From positions 1 through 52,964 of the forward strand of contig LSTF01000113.1 of the NCBI GenBank assembly GCA_001644455.1: a stretch of 52,964 bases of DNA, given 5' to 3'. How positions within the stretch are numbered: position 1 is the first letter of the stretch; each line of letters opens with the position of its first letter. Origin of the DNA: Betaproteobacteria bacterium SCGC AG-212-J23 (GTDB lineage Bacteria > Pseudomonadota > Gammaproteobacteria > Burkholderiales > SG8-39). Below the pieces are notes generated by a model. That model was not told the origin of the DNA. It saw only the letters and a list, made by a program, of their open reading frames with translations, and searched no databases. Both the position numbers and the translations under genes were made by a program. This document shows, one piece after another, positions 1-14,562 of this stretch.

Positions 1-2131
<2,131 letters not shown>

Positions 2132-2147
2132 GACTACCCCTAGATGA

Positions 2148-3584
2148 TCAGACGACGAACAGGTCGACGAACTCGTTCACTGGCGTATTCGCCAGGCGTT
2201 CGCCGTCCATGCAGAGATCGAGAATCGCGCGCTGCTGCCGCTCGGGGTAGCGGCGCGCGAGGTTGCGCTTGAACTTCTCCACCAGCATCGGCATGCCTTC
2301 CTTGCGGCGGCGCTTGTGGCCGATCGGGTATTCGCAGACGATTTCCTTCAGCTTCGTGCCGTCCTTGAACTCGACGGTGAGGGCGTTGGCGATCGAGCGC
2401 TTCTTGGGATCGTGGTAATCCGTGGAGAAGCGCTTGTCTTCGACACAAGAGATTTTGTCTCTCAAAGAATCAATTCTCGGATCCTTCGCCACGTCATCCT
2501 CGTAATCGGCCGCGGTGAGGCGGCCGAAGAGCAGGGGAATCGCGACCATGTACTGGATGCAATGATCGCGGTCGGCCGGGTTCGCCAGCGGTCCCTTCTT
2601 ATCAATGATGCGGATCGCCGCCTCATGCGTGCGAATTCGAACTTTCTTAATGTCTTCAGCAGTCTTCCCGAGGGATTTCATCTGCTGAAAAGCGCTCATC
2701 GCGCATTCGGCCGCGGTCTGGGCGTGAAACTCGGCCGGGAAGGAGATCTTGAAGAGGATGTTCTCCATCACGTAGCTGCCGAACTTGCGCTGGAACTTGA
2801 ACTCCTTGCCCTTGAATAGCACGTCGTAGAAGCCCCAGCCCTTGGCGGTCAGCACCGAGGGATAGCCCATCTCGCCCGTCTTGCTGATCAAAGCCAATCT
2901 GACGGCACGGGATGTCGCGTCCCCAGCCGCCCAGCTCTTCCGCGAGCCGGTGTTCGGCGCGTGACGGTAGGTGCGCAGGCTCTGGCCGTCGACCCACGCC
3001 TGCGAGACGGCGTTGACCACCTGGTCGTAGCCGCAGCCGAGCATGTGCGCGACGACTGCAGTAGAGGCGACCTTGACCAGCACGGCGTGATCCAGGCCGA
3101 CGCGATTGAAGCTGTTCTCCAGCGCGAGCACGCCCTGGATCTCGTGCGCCTTGATCATCGCGGTCAGGACATCCCGCATCGTGAGGGGCGTCGAATTTCT
3201 TGAGATCCAATCCGCGGTCGCGAGGATGCCTCCCAGGTTATCGGAGGGATGACCCCATTCGGCGGCGAGCCAGGTGTCGTTGAAGTCGAGCCAGCGGATC
3301 ATCGCGCCGATGTTGAACGCGGCCTGCACCGGATCGAGCTGGAACTTCGTCCCGGGGACCTTGGCGCCATGCGGCACGATCGTTTCCGGATCGATCGGCC
3401 CGAGCAGCTTGGTGCACGCCGGGTACTCCAGCGCTTCCAGCCCGCAGCCGAGCGTGTCCATCAGACAGTAGCGCGCCGTTTCGTAGGCCTCAGCGCTCTT
3501 GATCGGCTGCTTCGTCGCGTAGTCAGCGATGAGCGTAAGCACCTTGTCCGGCTTCGGCCGGACGTTGGAAATGTGCGCGGACAC
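2148..3584 (-). CDS. prpD: 2-methylcitrate dehydratase (MmgE/PrpD family)
   Basis: PrpD dehydrates 2-methylcitrate to 2-methyl-cis-aconitate in the methylcitrate cycle of propionate oxidation and is a cytosolic, cluster-free enzyme. The 478 residues match the family length and show the highly conserved block [20 protein letters not shown] followed by [20 protein letters not shown]. The start is a GTG whose G is also the last base of the upstream TAG stop, so translation is probably coupled to the small gene before it. Position between prpC and acnA supports the assignment: PrpD dehydrates, and an aconitase can rehydrate the product. Some betaproteobacterial members are described as bifunctional on citrate; that is family knowledge and not visible here. 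Confidence 0.94.
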   Translation of the reverse strand: MSAHISNVRPKPDKVLTLIADYATKQPIKSAEAYETARYCLMDTLGCGLEALEYPACTKLLGPIDPETIVPHGAKVPGTKFQLDPVQAAFNIGAMIRWLDFNDTWLAAEWGHPSDNLGGILATADWISRNSTPLTMRDVLTAMIKAHEIQGVLALENSFNRVGLDHAVLVKVASTAVVAHMLGCGYDQVVNAVSQAWVDGQSLRTYRHAPNTGSRKSWAAGDATSRAVRLALISKTGEMGYPSVLTAKGWGFYDVLFKGKEFKFQRKFGSYVMENILFKISFPAEFHAQTAAECAMSAFQQMKSLGKTAEDIKKVRIRTHEAAIRIIDKKGPLANPADRDHCIQYMVAIPLLFGRLTAADYEDDVAKDPRIDSLRDKISCVEDKRFSTDYHDPKKRSIANALTVEFKDGTKLKEIVCEYPIGHKRRRKEGMPMLVEKFKRNLARRYPERQQRAILDLCMDGERLANTPVNEFVDLFVV

Positions 3585-3781
3585 TATTTGTTCTCTTCGG
3601 GAGCTTTAAAGGTGCCTTCGTTGCCGCCGGCCTTGGGCGAGTGCCCCATCGGCGGGACCGGCGAGCGCTCATCGGGCCGCTTGTCCCACCAGGTGGCGCG
3701 GCCCTTCCTCTGCGATTCGATCTCCTCGGGATGCTGCTTCATGAATTCCCGCATGAACTTGGTCAGCTCGGACTCGTACAT
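3584..3781 (-). CDS. Small DUF3460-like protein
   Basis: A 65-residue soluble, charged protein of unknown function. Its N-terminal half ([19 protein letters not shown], then [11 protein letters not shown]) resembles the DUF3460 family of small betaproteobacterial proteins as I remember it: an SE-T-F start, a PE pair, and an R-G-R-A-x-x-W-D-K core. It is a real gene by context. Its ATG directly follows the prpC stop (TAAATG, no spacer) and its TAG shares one base with the GTG of prpD. Its placement between methylcitrate synthase and methylcitrate dehydratase suggests a link with propionate metabolism, but no catalytic motif is visible. The C-terminal third, rich in proline, glycine and lysine, looks disordered. 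Confidence 0.8.
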   Translation of the reverse strand: MYESELTKFMREFMKQHPEEIESQRKGRATWWDKRPDERSPVPPMGHSPKAGGNEGTFKAPEENK

Positions 3782-4933
3782 TTATCTTTTTTCCAGTGGA
3801 ATCCAGGGCCGGTTTTCGGGGCCCGTGTAGTTGGCGGCGGGGCGGATGATCTTGCCGTCGGCGCGCTGCTCGATGACGTGCGCCGACCAGCCGCTGGTGC
3901 GGGAGAGAACGAACAGCGGCGTGAAGTGCAGCGTCGGCACGCCCATCCGACTGTAGGACACCGCGCTGTACCAGTCGAGGTTGGCGAACATCTTCTTCTC
4001 CGCCCACATGATCGACTCGATGCGGTCGGCGATCCGGTACTGCACCATGTTTTCCTGCTCTTTCGACAAACGCTCCGCGACCGCCTTGATCACCTTGTTG
4101 CGCGGATCGCCGGTGGTGTAAACCGGATGGCCGAAGCCGATGACGATCTCCTTGCGCGCCATGCGCGCGCGGATGTCGGCTTCCGCTTCGTCGGCATTCC
4201 GATATCTCTTCTGGATCTCGTCCGACACTTCGTTGGCGCCGCCATGCTTGGGGCCGCGTAGCGCGCCGATGCCGCCAGTGATGGCGCTGTACATGTCGGA
4301 GCCGGTGCCGGCGATGACCCGGCAGGTGAAGGTGCTGGCGTTGTATTCGTGCTCGGCGTACAGGATGAGCGAGGTGTGCATCGCCCGGACCCACGAGTCC
4401 TGGGGCTTCTTGCCGTGCAGGAGATGCAGGTAATGACCGCCGATCGACTCGTCGTCGGTCTGGGTCTCGATCCTTTTCCCGGAATTCACGTAGTGATACC
4501 AATAGAGAAGCATCGAGCCGAAGCACGCCATCAGCCGGTCGGCGATGTGACGGGCGCCTTCGGCGGGGTGCTTCTCGTCCTCCGGTTCGAGGGTGCCGAG
4601 CACCGAGCAGCCGGTGCGCATCACGTCCATCGGATGCGCGCTCTTGGGGAGCTGTTCCAACGCACTCCTGAGCGGACCGGGAAGCGACCGGAGGGCCGCA
4701 AGCTTCTGCTTGTATTTTTTCAGTTCGTCGCGATTGGGCAGCTTCTCGTGCACGAGCAGATAGGCCACCTCCTCGAACTGCGCCTCGTCGGCGAAGTCGA
4801 GGATGTCGTAACCGCGGTAGTGCAGGTCGTTGCCGCTGCGGCCGACGGTGCAGAGGGCGGTGTTGCCGGCCGGAACGCCGGAGAGGGCGACCGACTTCTT
4901 GGGTTTAGGAGCGGCTGCGGGAGAAGAGCTCAT
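3782..4933 (-). CDS. prpC: 2-methylcitrate synthase
   Basis: PrpC condenses propionyl-CoA with oxaloacetate to give 2-methylcitrate, the first step of the methylcitrate cycle. It belongs to the citrate synthase fold but is shorter (383 residues) than the hexameric GltA encoded later in this window. Recognisable parts are [15 protein letters not shown] near the N-terminus, the histidine loop [16 protein letters not shown], the catalytic histidine in [24 protein letters not shown] and the catalytic aspartate region [11 protein letters not shown]. The first 29 bases overlap the end of prpB. Location between prpB and prpD separates it from ordinary citrate synthase with high confidence. Confidence 0.95.
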   Translation of the reverse strand: MSSSPAAAPKPKKSVALSGVPAGNTALCTVGRSGNDLHYRGYDILDFADEAQFEEVAYLLVHEKLPNRDELKKYKQKLAALRSLPGPLRSALEQLPKSAHPMDVMRTGCSVLGTLEPEDEKHPAEGARHIADRLMACFGSMLLYWYHYVNSGKRIETQTDDESIGGHYLHLLHGKKPQDSWVRAMHTSLILYAEHEYNASTFTCRVIAGTGSDMYSAITGGIGALRGPKHGGANEVSDEIQKRYRNADEAEADIRARMARKEIVIGFGHPVYTTGDPRNKVIKAVAERLSKEQENMVQYRIADRIESIMWAEKKMFANLDWYSAVSYSRMGVPTLHFTPLFVLSRTSGWSAHVIEQRADGKIIRPAANYTGPENRPWIPLEKR

Positions 4934-5783
4934 CCAGCTTTTTCTCGTAGGAGTGGTAGTTGATGACCTCGTAGAGCTCCTCGCGAGTCTGCATCTGCCC
5001 GATCGAGCCCTTCTGCGTTCCCTTCCTGCGGATCTCTTCGTAGACCCCGAGCGCCGCCTTGTTCATCGCGCGAAACGCCGACAGCGGATAGAGGACCATC
5101 GCGCAGTTGGCCGAGCGCAGCTCATCGACGGTGAAGAGGGGCGATTTGCCGAACTCGGTGATGTTGGCGAGGATCGGCACCTTCACCGCGTCGGCAAACT
5201 TCTTGTACATCGGCAGGTCGGTGATCGCCTCGGGAAAAATCATGTCCGCGCCGGCCTTCACGTATTTCGCCGCTCTCTCGATGGCCGCGCCCAGGCCTTC
5301 GTTTGCGAGGGCGTCGGTGCGGGCCATGATGACGAAGCCCGCATCGGTACGCGCGTCGACCGCGGCCCTGATGCGGTCGGCCATCTCGTCGGCCGGGACG
5401 ATCTCCTTGCCGGGGCGATGGCCGCAGCGCTTCGCGCCGACCTGGTCCTCTATGTGCATCGCGGCGGCGCCGGCCTTGATGAGCGAGCGCGTGGTGCGTG
5501 CGACGTTGAATGCACTCGCGCCAAAGCCGGTGTCGACGTCGACAAGAAGCGGCAGGTCGCAGACGTCGGTGATGCGGCGGATGTCGATCAGCACGTCCTC
5601 GAGCCCCGAGATGCCGAGGTCCGGCATGCCGAGCGAGCCGGCGGCGACGCCGCCGCCCGAAAGATAGATCGCCCGGTAGCCCACGCGCTTCGCCATCAGC
5701 GCATGGTTGGCGTTGATGGTGCCGATGATCTGGAGCGGTTTTTCCTCCGCTACGGCCTTGCGAAACTGTGCGCCCGCGCTCAT
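4905..5783 (-). CDS. prpB: 2-methylisocitrate lyase
   Basis: PrpB cleaves 2-methylisocitrate to pyruvate and succinate, the last step of the methylcitrate cycle. The 292 residues form a single PEP-mutase/isocitrate-lyase barrel. The catalytic cysteine lies in [11 protein letters not shown] (about residue 120), preceded by the metal-binding region [11 protein letters not shown] and IEDQ. The ATG overlaps the mdh stop in an ATGA junction, so it is probably translated from the same message as mdh. The 3' end overlaps prpC by 29 bases, unusually long for this operon. Isocitrate lyase itself is unlikely because that enzyme is considerably longer. Confidence 0.95.
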   Translation of the reverse strand: MSAGAQFRKAVAEEKPLQIIGTINANHALMAKRVGYRAIYLSGGGVAAGSLGMPDLGISGLEDVLIDIRRITDVCDLPLLVDVDTGFGASAFNVARTTRSLIKAGAAAMHIEDQVGAKRCGHRPGKEIVPADEMADRIRAAVDARTDAGFVIMARTDALANEGLGAAIERAAKYVKAGADMIFPEAITDLPMYKKFADAVKVPILANITEFGKSPLFTVDELRSANCAMVLYPLSAFRAMNKAALGVYEEIRRKGTQKGSIGQMQTREELYEVINYHSYEKKLDELFSRSRS

Positions 5784-6787
5784 TTCCCGAGGAGGTGTTT
5801 CACTCCGTCTCGCTCTTCATGGAGCTCTTTGAGCGTAGCGTCCATGCGCTTGCGGCCGAACTCCGAGACCTCGATGCCCTTGACGATGGTGTAGCTCCCG
5901 CCGCGGCAGGTGACCGGGTAGCCATAGATCACGCCCTCGGGAATGCCGTAGCTGCCGTCGGAAGGAATGCCCATCGAGACCCAGTCGCCGTCGCGCGTGC
6001 CGGAAACCCAGTCGCGCACGTGGTCCACCGCGGCATTCGCCGCGCTCGCGGCGGAGGAGAGGCCGCGCGCTTCGATGATGGCCGCGCCGCGCTTCTGCAC
6101 CGTCGGAATGAACGTCGACTCAAGCCAGGCCTGGTCGTTGATCATGGGCCAGACCTTTTTGCCGTCGCGCATGTCACCAACTTCGGCCTGGAAAACATCC
6201 GGATATTGAGTGGCGGAGTGGTTGCCCCACACGGCCATTTTTCTGATTTCAGTCACTTTCTTGTTTATTTTCTGCGCGATCTGCGACGTGGCCCGGTTGT
6301 GGTCGAGGCGCATCATGCCGGTGAACTGCGTCGGCTTGAGGCTCGGCGCGCTCTTCATGGCGATGAGGCAGTTGGTGTTCGCGGGATTGCCGACCACCAG
6401 AACCTTGACGTTTCTGTCAGCCACGCGGTCGAGCGCCTGGCCCTGCGGGCCGAAGATCTTGCCGTTCGCCTCCAGCAGGTCCTTGCGCTCCATGCCGGGG
6501 CCGCGCGGCCGCGCGCCGACCAGCAGCGCGACCTGCACGTCCTTGAACGCGACCATCGGATCGGAGGCCGGCACCATGCCGTGCAGCAGCGGGAAGGCAC
6601 AGTCGTCGAGCTCCATCATCACGCCCTTCAGCGCCTTCTGCGCCTTCTCGTCCGGGATTTCCAGCATCTGCAGGATCACGGGCTGATCCTTGCCGAGCAT
6701 TTCGCCGCTGGCGATCCGGAAGAGGAGTGAGTAGCCGATCTGGCCGGCCGCACCGGTGACGGCGACGCGAACGGGGGCTTTGGGCAT
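5780..6787 (-). CDS. mdh: Malate dehydrogenase
   Basis: NAD-dependent oxidation of malate to oxaloacetate, supplying the acceptor for both citrate synthase and 2-methylcitrate synthase. The 335 residues fit the cytosolic-type bacterial enzyme. The dinucleotide-binding loop is [19 protein letters not shown], the substrate and proton-relay segments are [33 protein letters not shown] and [13 protein letters not shown]. It is the first gene of the minus-strand run. A GGAG sits about ten bases before the ATG and a TAAAAT hexamer (minus strand 6820-6815) lies upstream. In many betaproteobacteria a GntR-type regulator gene sits between mdh and sdhC; here the two start codons are under 100 bases apart with no regulator gene. 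Confidence 0.96.
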   Translation of the reverse strand: MPKAPVRVAVTGAAGQIGYSLLFRIASGEMLGKDQPVILQMLEIPDEKAQKALKGVMMELDDCAFPLLHGMVPASDPMVAFKDVQVALLVGARPRGPGMERKDLLEANGKIFGPQGQALDRVADRNVKVLVVGNPANTNCLIAMKSAPSLKPTQFTGMMRLDHNRATSQIAQKINKKVTEIRKMAVWGNHSATQYPDVFQAEVGDMRDGKKVWPMINDQAWLESTFIPTVQKRGAAIIEARGLSSAASAANAAVDHVRDWVSGTRDGDWVSMGIPSDGSYGIPEGVIYGYPVTCRGGSYTIVKGIEVSEFGRKRMDATLKELHEERDGVKHLLGK

Positions 6788-6814
6788 CGATTGCTCCGCG
6801 GAAGGTGACTTTCG

Positions 6815-6820
6815 ATTTTA
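6815..6820 (-). promoter_or_regulatory. Putative -10 element for mdh-prpBCD-acnA
   Basis: Read on the minus strand this is TAAAAT, five of six matches to the sigma-70 -10 consensus, 27 bases before the mdh ATG. No good -35 hexamer is seen at standard spacing, so activation by a regulator is possible. Assignment is by inspection only. Confidence 0.35.
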
Positions 6821-6847
6821 CAGCAGCGGCTTGCTGCGCCGCGACGA

Positions 6848-6853
6848 TATAAT
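6848..6853 (+). promoter_or_regulatory. Putative -10 element for the sdh-suc run
   Basis: A perfect TATAAT on the plus strand, about 33 bases before the sdhC ATG at 6886. It predicts transcription starting near 6860, which would make the in-frame TTG at 6856 unusable as a start. No convincing -35 hexamer at 16-18 bases; a TTGCTG at 6831-6836 is too close. It lies only 27 bases from the opposing mdh -10 candidate, so one regulator could control both directions. Confidence 0.45.
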
Positions 6854-6885
6854 GATTGCGTCCGGGAAGGGGCCCGGCGCCACCC

Positions 6886-7293
6886 ATGTCCAGCGCGGCC
6901 GCGAAGAAACCACGACCGAAATACCTGAGCCTCTCCGCGCTCCTGTTCGAAATCCGCCTGCCGCTCCCGGGTTGGATTTCCATCCTGCACCGCATCTCCG
7001 GCGCGCTGCTGGTTTTCCCGCTGGCGGCGTGGCTGCTCTATATGCTCGACGCGAGCCTCGCCTCCGAATCCGGTTTCGAGAAGATCCGCACGCACTACCT
7101 GCAGCTGCCGATCGTCAAGGCGGGCCTGCTGCTCTTCATCTGGGCGTATTGCCACCATTTCTGCGCGGGGATCCGCTTCCTGCTGCTCGATCTGAACAAG
7201 GGCATCGAGCTTCGCCAAGCGCGCGCCTCGAGCGTCGCCGTCCTGGTGGTGAGCCTGGCGTTGACCGCGCTCTTTGGAGCAAGGCTGTGGTGA
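6886..7293 (+). CDS. sdhC: Succinate dehydrogenase cytochrome b556 subunit
   Basis: Membrane anchor subunit of complex II that helps bind haem b and ubiquinone. From the ATG at 6886 the protein has 135 residues and begins MSSAAAKKPRPKYLSLSALL. The motif RLPLPGWISILHRISGALL is the conserved quinone/haem region with the SxxHR signature. Three hydrophobic helices can be seen, the second containing IWAYCHHFCAGIRFLLLD with the haem-ligand histidine candidates. An in-frame TTG at 6856 would add ten residues but sits at the predicted transcription start. First gene of the sdhCDAB run; sdhD follows after 13 bases. Confidence 0.93.
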   Translation: MSSAAAKKPRPKYLSLSALLFEIRLPLPGWISILHRISGALLVFPLAAWLLYMLDASLASESGFEKIRTHYLQLPIVKAGLLLFIWAYCHHFCAGIRFLLLDLNKGIELRQARASSVAVLVVSLALTALFGARLW

Positions 7294-7306
7294 ACCGCCT
7301 CGCCCT

Positions 7307-7651
7307 ATGATTGACCGCGTAATTACAGGTGCCCACTACGGGATGCGCGACTGGCTCGCGCAGCGCGTCACCGCCGCGATCATGGCGGTGTACACGCTGA
7401 TCGTCGCCGCCATCGTCCTGATGAACACGCCGCTCAAGTACGCCGGCTGGCAGGCGCTGTTCGCGCAAGGCTGGATGCGCGTCGCGACGCTGCTCTTCAT
7501 GCTCAGTCTCGCCTGGCACGCCTGGGTGGGCGTGCGCGACATTCTCATGGACTACATCAAGCACGACGGGCTCAGGCTGACGCTGCAGGTCTTCACGCTG
7601 CTCCTGATCGGCAGCTATCTCGGCTGGACGATCCAGATCCTGTGGCGATGA
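7307..7651 (+). CDS. sdhD: Succinate dehydrogenase membrane anchor subunit
   Basis: Second hydrophobic anchor of succinate dehydrogenase. I chose the ATG at 7307 ([20 protein letters not shown], 114 residues) because family members start just before the conserved [13 protein letters not shown] and because the upstream extension to 7274 lies inside sdhC. Three membrane helices are visible; the middle one contains [19 protein letters not shown], where the histidine is the likely haem b ligand and the R-D pair is typical of the family. The stop overlaps the sdhA ATG (ATGA). Confidence 0.92.
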   Translation: MIDRVITGAHYGMRDWLAQRVTAAIMAVYTLIVAAIVLMNTPLKYAGWQALFAQGWMRVATLLFMLSLAWHAWVGVRDILMDYIKHDGLRLTLQVFTLLLIGSYLGWTIQILWR

Positions 7652-9426
7652 GCAATCCCCCACAGGTCCGGAAGTTCGATGCGATCGTGGTGGGGGCGGG
7701 CGGCTCGGGCATGCGCGCCGCGCTCGAGCTGGCGCGCGCCGGACTGAAGACCGCGGTGCTGAGCAAGGTGTTCCCGACCCGCTCGCATACCGTGGCGGCG
7801 CAGGGCGGAATCGCCGCGCCGCTCGCCAATTCGACCGAGGACAACTGGCACTGGCACATGTACGACACCGTCAAGGGCGCCGACTATCTCGGCGACCAGG
7901 ACGCGATCGAGTACATGTGCCGCCGCGCCATCGAGTGCGTGGTCGAGCTCGAGCACATGGGCATGCCCTTCGACCGGCTGGAGAACGGCAAGATCTACCA
8001 GCGGCCCTTCGGCGGCCACACGCAGGACTACGGCAGCCCGAAGATGGCGATGCGCGCCTGCGCCGCTGCCGACCGCACCGGTCATGCCATGCTGCACACG
8101 CTGTACCAGCAGAACGTGCGCGCCAACACCCAGTTCCTCATCGAGTGGATGGCGCTCGATCTCATCCGCGATCCGCAGGACGGCGCGGTCACCGGCGTGA
8201 CCGCGCTGGAGATGGAAACGGGCAATCTTTTCTACCTGCAGGCGAAGGCCGTCCTGCTCGCGACGGGCGGCGCGGGACGCATCTATTGGGCGACCACCAA
8301 CGCCTTCATCAATACCGGCGACGGCCTCGGCATGGTCGCTCGCGCCGGGCTGCCGCTCGAGGACATGGAGTTCTGGCAGTTCCATCCGACCGGCGTCGCC
8401 GGCGCCGGCGTGCTGATCACCGAGGGCGTGCGCGGCGAAGGCGGATATCTCCTCAACAAGAACGGCGAGCGCTTCATGGAGCGCTACGCGCCCAACGCCA
8501 AGGACCTCGCCAGCCGCGACGTGGTGTCGCGTGCCATGACCACCGAGATCAAGGAAGGCCGCGGCTGCGGCGAGCACGCCGACCATGTGCTGCTCAAGCT
8601 CGATCACCTCGGCCCGGAGGTGATCACGCATCGCCTTCCCGGGATCCGGGAGATCGCCATGAAGTTCGCCAACGTCGATCCCATCCGCGATCCGATCCCG
8701 GTCGTGCCGACGGTCCACTATCAGATGGGCGGCGTGCCGACCAACTACATGGGGCAGGTGGTCGCGCCCGAGGGCAACAGCAAGGAGGCGATCGTCCCGG
8801 GCCTGTACGGTGCGGGCGAGTGCTCCTGCGTCTCGGTGCACGGCGCGAACCGGCTCGGGACGAATTCGCTGCTCGACCTGCTGGTGTTCGGCAAGGCGTC
8901 TGGCGAGCAGATGATCAAGGACATCAAGGGCCAGCCGAGCCCGCACCGCGCGTTGCCCAAGGGCGCGGGCGAGAACACTCGTTTCAGATTAAATAGATTG
9001 GATACGGCGACTTCCGGCGAGCGGGTCGTCGACGTGCTCAACGACCTGCGCCGGACGATGCAGGCGCATTGCAGCGTGTTCCGCTTTCCCGATGACCTCG
9101 CGAAGGGCGTGCAGAAAGTAAAAGAAATTTCCGAACGGCTGAAAAAGACCTTCATCGCGGACAAATCGAAGGTGTTCAACACCGCCCGCATCGAGGCGCT
9201 CGAGCTCGAGAACCTGGTCGAGACGGCGATGTCCACGATCGTCTCGGCGGAGGCGCGCAAGGAAAGCCGCGGCGCCCAGGCACGAGAGGATTTCAAGGAG
9301 CGCGACGACAAGAACTGGATGAAGCACACCCTGTGGTACAAGGAAGGCAACCGCCTGGAATACAAGCCGGTCCATACTCGCCCGCTGTCCGTCGAAACCA
9401 TGGAGCCGAAGGTTCGGACCTACTAG
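7648..9426 (+). CDS. sdhA: Succinate dehydrogenase flavoprotein subunit
   Basis: Catalytic subunit that oxidises succinate to fumarate, carrying covalently bound FAD. The N-terminal Rossmann motif is [19 protein letters not shown]; the FAD-attaching histidine is His47 in [11 protein letters not shown]. Other landmarks are [39 protein letters not shown], the active-site arginine region [20 protein letters not shown] and the C-terminal helical domain ending [17 protein letters not shown]. The start at 7648 gives ATGA overlap with sdhD; an in-frame GTG at 7642 adds only two residues. Length (592 residues) is normal. Its stop is directly followed by the sdhB ATG. Confidence 0.97.
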   Translation: MSNPPQVRKFDAIVVGAGGSGMRAALELARAGLKTAVLSKVFPTRSHTVAAQGGIAAPLANSTEDNWHWHMYDTVKGADYLGDQDAIEYMCRRAIECVVELEHMGMPFDRLENGKIYQRPFGGHTQDYGSPKMAMRACAAADRTGHAMLHTLYQQNVRANTQFLIEWMALDLIRDPQDGAVTGVTALEMETGNLFYLQAKAVLLATGGAGRIYWATTNAFINTGDGLGMVARAGLPLEDMEFWQFHPTGVAGAGVLITEGVRGEGGYLLNKNGERFMERYAPNAKDLASRDVVSRAMTTEIKEGRGCGEHADHVLLKLDHLGPEVITHRLPGIREIAMKFANVDPIRDPIPVVPTVHYQMGGVPTNYMGQVVAPEGNSKEAIVPGLYGAGECSCVSVHGANRLGTNSLLDLLVFGKASGEQMIKDIKGQPSPHRALPKGAGENTRFRLNRLDTATSGERVVDVLNDLRRTMQAHCSVFRFPDDLAKGVQKVKEISERLKKTFIADKSKVFNTARIEALELENLVETAMSTIVSAEARKESRGAQAREDFKERDDKNWMKHTLWYKEGNRLEYKPVHTRPLSVETMEPKVRTY

Positions 9427-10122
9427 ATGAAACTCTCCATATACCGGTACGACCCCGACAAGGACGAGAAGCCGTACCTGAAGGACTACGAGGTCGCGCT
9501 CGACTCGCACGACCGCATGCTGCTCGACGCCCTGGTCAAGGTGAAGGCGCAGGACGACTCGATCGCCTTCCGCCGCTCGTGCCGCGAAGGCGTGTGCGGC
9601 TCCGACGCGATCAACATCAACGGCAAGAACCGCCTGGCGTGCATCACCAAGCTCGCCGAGCTGCCCGAGCACGTCACGCTTCGCCCGCTGCCCGGATTGC
9701 CGGTGATCCGCGACCTGATCGTCGACATGACGCAGTTCTTCAAGCAGTACCACTCGATCAAGCCGTACGTGATCAACAACGATCCGCCGCCCGAGCGCGA
9801 GCGTCTGCAGTCGATCGCGGATCGCGAGGAGCTGGACGGCCTGTACGAGTGCATCCTCTGCGCCTGCTGCTCGACGTCCTGCCCGTCGTTCTGGTGGAAC
9901 CCCGACAAGTTCGTCGGGCCCGCCGGCCTCCTGCAGGCGTACCGCTTTCTCGCCGACACCCGGGACCAGGCGACCAGCGAGCGCCTCGACAACCTCGAAG
10001 ACCCGTACCGCCTGTTCCGCTGCCACACCATCATGAATTGCGTCGACGTCTGCCCGAAGAACCTCAACCCGACCAAGGCGATCAACAAGATCAAGGAAAT
10101 GATCGTCAAGCGCGCCGTGTGA
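9427..10122 (+). CDS. sdhB: Succinate dehydrogenase iron-sulfur subunit
   Basis: Electron-transfer subunit of complex II with 2Fe-2S, 4Fe-4S and 3Fe-4S centres. The N-terminal ferredoxin domain shows RRSCREGVCGSDAININGK with the last ligand in RLACIT; the Asp in place of the third Cys is also found in the E. coli protein. The C-terminal domain carries CILCACCSTSCPS and CHTIMNCVDVCPKNLNP. The 231 residues match the family. It begins immediately after sdhA and its TGA overlaps the ATG of sdhE (TGATG). Confidence 0.97.
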   Translation: MKLSIYRYDPDKDEKPYLKDYEVALDSHDRMLLDALVKVKAQDDSIAFRRSCREGVCGSDAININGKNRLACITKLAELPEHVTLRPLPGLPVIRDLIVDMTQFFKQYHSIKPYVINNDPPPERERLQSIADREELDGLYECILCACCSTSCPSFWWNPDKFVGPAGLLQAYRFLADTRDQATSERLDNLEDPYRLFRCHTIMNCVDVCPKNLNPTKAINKIKEMIVKRAV

Positions 10123-10340
10123 TGGAGAAGGCCGCCGACCGCCTGAAGTGGAAGTGCCGCCGGGGACTCCTCGAGCTGGACATCGTCCTTGAACGATATT
10201 TGCAGAAACACCCCGTCGATCCCGAACTTTCCGCGTTGCTGGACCTCCCGGACAACGATCTCTGGGATATCGTGAACGGCCGCAGCGAGCAGTACGAAAC
10301 CCGTTTTGAGCAAGTCGTGGCGCGCCTTCGCGCCGCCTAG
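10122..10340 (+). CDS. sdhE: Succinate dehydrogenase flavinylation factor
   Basis: A 72-residue helical protein that assists covalent attachment of FAD to SdhA. The family motif appears as RRGLLELDIVLERYL near residues 14-28 (the RGxxE signature), followed by LLDLPDNDLWDIVNG. The ATG at 10122 overlaps the sdhB stop by one base. Genes of this family usually sit right after sdhB, as here. The start is fixed by this overlap. Confidence 0.93.
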   Translation: MEKAADRLKWKCRRGLLELDIVLERYLQKHPVDPELSALLDLPDNDLWDIVNGRSEQYETRFEQVVARLRAA

Positions 10341-10349
10341 GGGAAACAC

Positions 10350-11639
10350 ATGGACAAGAAAGCCACGCTCACCCTGCCCGATGGCAAATCGCTCGACCTG
10401 CCGGTGATGCCGGGCTCGGTCGGCCCCGACGTGATCGACGTGCGGGCGCTGTACGGCAAGACCGGGGTCTTCACCTACGACCCGGGCTTCATGTCGACGG
10501 CGAGCTGCACCTCGACCATCACCTACATCGACGGCGATGCCGGGATCCTGCTCTACCGCGGCTACCCGATCGAGCAGCTCGCGCAGCACTGCGACTTCCT
10601 CGAGGTCTGCTACCTGCTGCTGAACGGCGAGCTGCCGAACCAGAAGCAGAAGGACGAGTTCGTCGACATCGTCACCCATCACACGATGGTGCACGAGCAG
10701 CTGGCGCGCCTCTACCAGGGCTTCCGCCGCGACGCGCACCCGATGGCGGTGATGGTCGGCGTGGTGGGCGCGCTCTCGGCCTTCTACCACGACGCGCTCA
10801 ACATCAACGACCCGCAGCACCGCATCATCTCGGCGTTCCGCCTGGTGGCGAAGATGCCGACCATCGTGGCGATGTCGTACAAGTACTCGATCGGGCAGCC
10901 GTTCATGTACCCGAGGAACAACCTGTCCTACACCGCCAACTTCATGCGCATGATGTTCGGCGTGCCGACCGAGGAGTACAAGGTCAACGACGTGCTGGTG
11001 CGCGCCATGGACCGCATCTTCATCCTGCACGCCGACCATGAGCAGAACGCCTCCACCTCGACGGTGCGCCTGTCGGGCTCGTCGGGGGCGAACCCGTACG
11101 CCTGCATCGCCGCCGGCATCGCCTGCCTCTGGGGTCCGGCGCATGGCGGCGCCAACGAGGCCTGCCTCGAGATGCTCGAGGAGATCGGCGACGTTTCGAA
11201 GATCCCCGAATTCATCAAGAAGGTGAAGGACAAGAACTCGGGCGTGCGCCTGATGGGCTTCGGCCACCGCGTCTACAAGAACCACGACCCGCGCGCCAAG
11301 CTGATGCGCGAGACCTGCCACGAAGTGCTCGACGAGCTCGGCCTGCACAACGATCGCCTGTTCAAGCTGGCGATCGCCCTGGAGAAGATCGCGCTCGAGG
11401 ACGAGTACTTCGTCAGCCGCAAGCTGTATCCGAACGTCGATTTCTACTCCGGCATCGTGCAACGGGCGCTCGGCATCCCGGTGGCGATGTTCACCTGCAT
11501 CTTCTCGCTGGCGCGCACCGTGGGCTGGATCGCGCAGTGGCAGGAGATGATCTCCGATCCGGAGTACAAGATCGGCCGGCCGCGCCAGCTCTACAAGGGC
11601 GCGACGCGCAGAGACGTGAAGCCGATCGCGAAGAGGTAG
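10350..11639 (+). CDS. gltA: Citrate synthase (type I)
   Basis: Condenses acetyl-CoA with oxaloacetate to citrate, the entry step of the TCA cycle. The 429-residue length and N-terminal extension ([20 protein letters not shown]) fit the hexameric, NADH-sensitive Gram-negative type. Active-site parts are [40 protein letters not shown], the catalytic His in [26 protein letters not shown] and the Asp in [16 protein letters not shown] ribosome site sits just upstream. It lies between sdhE and sucA. It differs from the shorter PrpC at 3782-4933, so the two synthases have divided substrates. Confidence 0.96.
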   Translation: MDKKATLTLPDGKSLDLPVMPGSVGPDVIDVRALYGKTGVFTYDPGFMSTASCTSTITYIDGDAGILLYRGYPIEQLAQHCDFLEVCYLLLNGELPNQKQKDEFVDIVTHHTMVHEQLARLYQGFRRDAHPMAVMVGVVGALSAFYHDALNINDPQHRIISAFRLVAKMPTIVAMSYKYSIGQPFMYPRNNLSYTANFMRMMFGVPTEEYKVNDVLVRAMDRIFILHADHEQNASTSTVRLSGSSGANPYACIAAGIACLWGPAHGGANEACLEMLEEIGDVSKIPEFIKKVKDKNSGVRLMGFGHRVYKNHDPRAKLMRETCHEVLDELGLHNDRLFKLAIALEKIALEDEYFVSRKLYPNVDFYSGIVQRALGIPVAMFTCIFSLARTVGWIAQWQEMISDPEYKIGRPRQLYKGATRRDVKPIAKR

Positions 11640-11643
11640 CGTC

Positions 11644-14472
<2,829 letters not shown>

Positions 14473-14500
14473 CTTTCATCAACCCGGCGCGTTACGCGCC

Positions 14501-14549
14501 AGGCCTTTCTCAACCCGGTGGATGCTTAGCGGAAGCCGGGGAAGGGCCT
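14501..14549 (+). promoter_or_regulatory. RNA hairpin in the sucA-sucB intergenic region
   Basis: An imperfect stem can form in the message: 14501-14509 with 14541-14549 (nine pairs, one of them G-U), an internal bulge, then 14514-14518 with 14536-14540. It ends four bases before the GGGAG ribosome site (14553-14557) of sucB. Just upstream is a 7+1+7 base palindrome (14486-14500), and the nine bases TCAACCCGG occur twice (14479 and 14510). No T-run follows, so it is not a classical terminator. A role in the E1:E2 ratio or in message stability is inference. Confidence 0.4.
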
Positions 14550-14562
14550 AACGGGAGCACAG

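Noticed and set aside
6856-6885. TTG start adding ten residues to SdhC
   Set aside because: It falls at the predicted transcription start and the extra residues do not resemble the family.
14486-14500. Perfect palindrome after sucA as a terminator
   Set aside because: No T-run follows on either strand, and sucB and lpdA must be transcribed through it.
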